From positions 625,501 through 689,500 of the forward strand of contig NZ_CP071632.1 in the NCBI RefSeq assembly GCF_017357385.1: a DNA stretch of 64,000 bases, in the 5' to 3' direction. Position 1 is the first letter of the stretch, and every line of letters begins with the position of its first letter. This DNA comes from Rhizobium sp. NZLR1 (GTDB lineage: Bacteria; Pseudomonadota; Alphaproteobacteria; Rhizobiales; Rhizobiaceae). This document shows positions 61,943 through 64,000 of this stretch, in pieces. The notes below the pieces were generated by a model. The model was not told where the DNA came from, did not search any database, and saw nothing but the letters and a program-made list of their open reading frames with translations. The position numbers were made by a program, and so were the translations under genes.

Positions 61943-63088
61943 ATGCCCGCCATCCTGCGAAAGAAAATTCACGGCGCCGCGACAAGGGGACAGGTCATCG
62001 ACGGGGCTGACGATATCGGCGTCGCCTATCAGGTGTTTTCCGATACGGTGGTGGAGGACGTGATCGTCAAGAATTCGCCTCGCGGCTTCAAATTTCACAA
62101 CGGTCAAAATCTCACCGTCAGGCGATGCGAAACGGAGAATGTCAGGGGCGACGGCATCTATCTCACGAAGACGGCGCATGTGTTGCTGGAGAACAACCGC
62201 ATGGGCGAGGCGCCGGGCGAGGGCGCAGATTGTTGCCAGTTTGCCTATCAAAACAGCGACGACAATATCAGCTCCGATGTCACGATCCGCGGCAACCTCT
62301 TCCTTCAGTCGCCGACGAGCACATCCAACAAGGGTGCACTGGTCTGCGACAAAACAAGACGATACCTTGTCGAATACAACTTCATCGGCGGCAAGAATTT
62401 TTCCTTTTCGTCGATCGGCGACGAAGCCGTCGTCCGCAGCAACATCATGCGCGACGGCAGGATGAATGACTATTCCTTCGGCTACGGCATCGGCGACAAG
62501 GCCGACCACGCCGGCCACCACGTCTATGACAACTGGATCGAGAACACCAATCGCGGCGTCAGCCTGAGCGGTTTTTCGGATCAGGAACAGGCATTTCGCA
62601 AAGACATTGATATCCACGACAACGTCATCAGCCAATGCGACATCGCATTCTTCGCCAACCGTCCGTGGTCCGGGAGCTTCCGGCGCAACATATTCCTGCG
62701 CTGCGAGCAGGATATCGTTTTGAAGGGAAAGGGCAAAGCGACTGCGGGTGATATCGATGGCAATTATTTCAATGACGGCAGCTTCCTGAACGTCACCCCG
62801 CCGCCGCTTGCCTTCAAGCCCGACGGAAAAGCGTCCGTTTCGTCTGGCCAATGGTCATCCGAGCCCGATGAGATCCGCATCCAGTGGCGGGACAAGGGGA
62901 TCGATATTCCAGGCGCCAACCGGCCTTCCGTCACCGTTGCGCCTGGCATGGAATTGTCCTGCGTGCTGCTGGCCCGCAAGGCGCAGAATTGGATGCTGGC
63001 GATCGCCGAGACGGCCTATGACGACTTCACGCCGCGCGCATGGCAGGAGCATAGGCTGCCTTGGCAGAAGCGCTATCTCTCGATCTAG
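61943..63088 (+). CDS. right-handed beta-helix (pectate-lyase-fold) protein
   Basis: This 381-residue protein has repeated short strands with Asn ladders (VVEDVIVKNS, LTVRRCETENV, VLLENNRMG, VTIRGNLFLQ, AVVRSNIMRD, IDIHDNVISQ), the parallel beta-helix pattern of pectate lyases and polysaccharide-modifying enzymes, then a C-terminal beta domain. No signal peptide is seen, so it is cytoplasmic or exported unconventionally. The neighbouring O-antigen polymerase-like gene suggests a polysaccharide substrate (inference). Confidence 0.8.
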   Translation: MPAILRKKIHGAATRGQVIDGADDIGVAYQVFSDTVVEDVIVKNSPRGFKFHNGQNLTVRRCETENVRGDGIYLTKTAHVLLENNRMGEAPGEGADCCQFAYQNSDDNISSDVTIRGNLFLQSPTSTSNKGALVCDKTRRYLVEYNFIGGKNFSFSSIGDEAVVRSNIMRDGRMNDYSFGYGIGDKADHAGHHVYDNWIENTNRGVSLSGFSDQEQAFRKDIDIHDNVISQCDIAFFANRPWSGSFRRNIFLRCEQDIVLKGKGKATAGDIDGNYFNDGSFLNVTPPPLAFKPDGKASVSSGQWSSEPDEIRIQWRDKGIDIPGANRPSVTVAPGMELSCVLLARKAQNWMLAIAETAYDDFTPRAWQEHRLPWQKRYLSI

Positions 63089-63184
63089 ATCGACCTATCG
63101 CTGGCAGCGCTGGAACTGGGGCGCGTGCCAACGCCATACAAGCCATCCGGGAGGCGCGCCAGACGTCGAGCCCTTCCCTCAGGC

Positions 63185-64000
63185 TCAGGGCTGGTGTAGA
63201 TTCCGGTTTGTCCGCAACCTGGGACGCAGTTCGGAGAGCGCCATGACCATGTGGGGCCAGAGAATGAACGGTGCCAGCATCATGCCTGCCTCGGTCATGG
63301 CTCCAAGCATGATGAGGATGATGATGGCAATCTCCTTTCGCCTGGCGCCGGATTCGGCCGGATCGGCGTCGACGATGGTCATCTTCCTGAACAGGCGGGT
63401 CAGCAAAAACAAACTCCATGCGGCAATGCCTGGAATGCCGATATTCAGCGCTAACTCAAGATAGGTGTTGTGGGTCGAGCGGGCATCGAAGGTAACCTTG
63501 ACATATTGCTCCATGACCTCGGGCTGACGAAACATCGCAAAGCCATAACCGGTTAGGGGCTTATCCCATATCAATGGCAATAGCTGTTCCCAGATGTTGG
63601 TGCGGCCTGAGAAAGTAATGTCTTTGCCGAATGCTTCTGCAACTGCCGAGGCCACCCCGAGATAAACGAAGCTGGCGCCGAAGCCGACGATCACGAACAA
63701 CAGGAAAACGACGAAGGAACGAAAAAGACGGTTCGGGTAGATGTGAATAATGCGAACGCCGTACAGCATCATGCTGCCGAACATCGTCAAGACGACTGCT
63801 GTCGAGGACTTCGTTGCCACAATCAAGGCAAGAAGGCAAAGCATCGCAGCCCAGCGTATCAGGGTGCTGTAACGAAGCCGGCCGAGCTTTTCCGTCGATA
63901 ACAGGCAGACAAAGCTGACCGAGCAAAACTGTCCCAACGTGTTCTTATGATAAAAAGCACCTTTGACCATGCCCGCATAGCTGCCACGCATGATGGCGAA
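63185..64000 (-). CDS. O-antigen ligase/polymerase-like membrane protein, C-terminal part
   Basis: At least 268 C-terminal residues are present; the frame continues beyond the right edge. Several membrane helices surround the Wzy_C/ligase motif FSGRTNIWEQLLPLIWDKPL followed by GYGFAMF, and STHNTYLELALNIG carries the conserved His. The family polymerises or ligates surface polysaccharide units at the periplasmic face. It is convergent with the beta-helix gene. It is probably part of an exopolysaccharide or LPS cluster to the right. Confidence 0.85.
   Translation of the reverse strand, partial: FAIMRGSYAGMVKGAFYHKNTLGQFCSVSFVCLLSTEKLGRLRYSTLIRWAAMLCLLALIVATKSSTAVVLTMFGSMMLYGVRIIHIYPNRLFRSFVVFLLFVIVGFGASFVYLGVASAVAEAFGKDITFSGRTNIWEQLLPLIWDKPLTGYGFAMFRQPEVMEQYVKVTFDARSTHNTYLELALNIGIPGIAAWSLFLLTRLFRKMTIVDADPAESGARRKEIAIIILIMLGAMTEAGMMLAPFILWPHMVMALSELRPRLRTNRNLHQP

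Noticed and set aside
1..64000. CRISPR array
   Set aside because: No series of short direct repeats with regular unique spacers was seen; the repeats present are dispersed palindromic elements.

Overview
The window looks like chromosomal DNA of a Rhizobiaceae bacterium, most likely Rhizobium of the leguminosarum/etli group. The reasons are the high GC content, several dispersed intergenic repeat families of rhizobial type, the housekeeping block murA - DUF2948 - hisD - UPF0262 - low-Mr phosphatase - infA - maf - yacG - tRNA-Phe, and a large set of polyol/sugar ABC transport and dehydrogenase genes. Species assignment is inference; no rRNA is present.

Layout. 1-5.3 kb: a fatty-acid beta-oxidation operon (acyl-CoA dehydrogenase cut by the left edge, thiolase, a small cupin, FadB-type hydratase/dehydrogenase). 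5.3-12.3 kb: cspA-type cold-shock gene, a MarR regulator divergent from a GFA-type protein with two palindromic operators between them, a SnoaL-like protein, a chemoreceptor, and an MFS transporter divergent from a TetR regulator. 12.3-24.4 kb: a symporter-like/histidine kinase/receiver fusion, mscL, an aminotransferase, galE, a GGDEF-EAL protein, a 3-hydroxyisobutyryl-CoA hydrolase-like gene and a UvrD-type helicase. 24.5-29 kb: small envelope and hypothetical genes, then a sparse strip with a near-canonical chromosomal parS site, a candidate small RNA, a tiny HTH gene and a DUF2971 gene, ending at tRNA-Thr. 29-35.2 kb: the conserved housekeeping block, ending at tRNA-Phe.

35.2-43 kb looks acquired. 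An orfA-only IS3 remnant lies next to tRNA-Phe. It is followed by a type I secretion pair (HlyD-like adaptor and ABC exporter) and two proteins with glycine-rich GGNGG repeats that are plausible cargo: one is first in the exporter operon, the other is divergent and has four tandem repeats of about 75 residues. An orphan LuxR-type regulator with a degenerate receiver domain follows. The exporter ATPase departs from consensus at the ABC signature and the Walker B glutamate. This is the most novel-looking unit in the window.

43-61.5 kb is a polyol/ketose catabolic region in two modules. Module one has a complete ABC importer with an SDR, divergent from a ketose 3-epimerase, ROK regulator, PfkB kinase, PF08013 protein and two SDRs. 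It fits polyol -> ketose -> D-tagatose -> tagatose 6-phosphate -> fructose 6-phosphate, by analogy with the Agrobacterium altritol/galactitol routes. Module two has an aldolase, Gfo/Idh/MocA oxidoreductase, D-lyxose isomerase-like cupin, PfkB kinase, sorbitol-dehydrogenase-like SDR, zinc alcohol dehydrogenase and a convergent LacI regulator. Two LacI-type operators precede it and it has no transporter. 61.5-64 kb holds an alpha/beta-hydrolase fragment, a cytoplasmic-looking beta-helix protein and an O-antigen ligase/polymerase-like membrane protein cut by the right edge.
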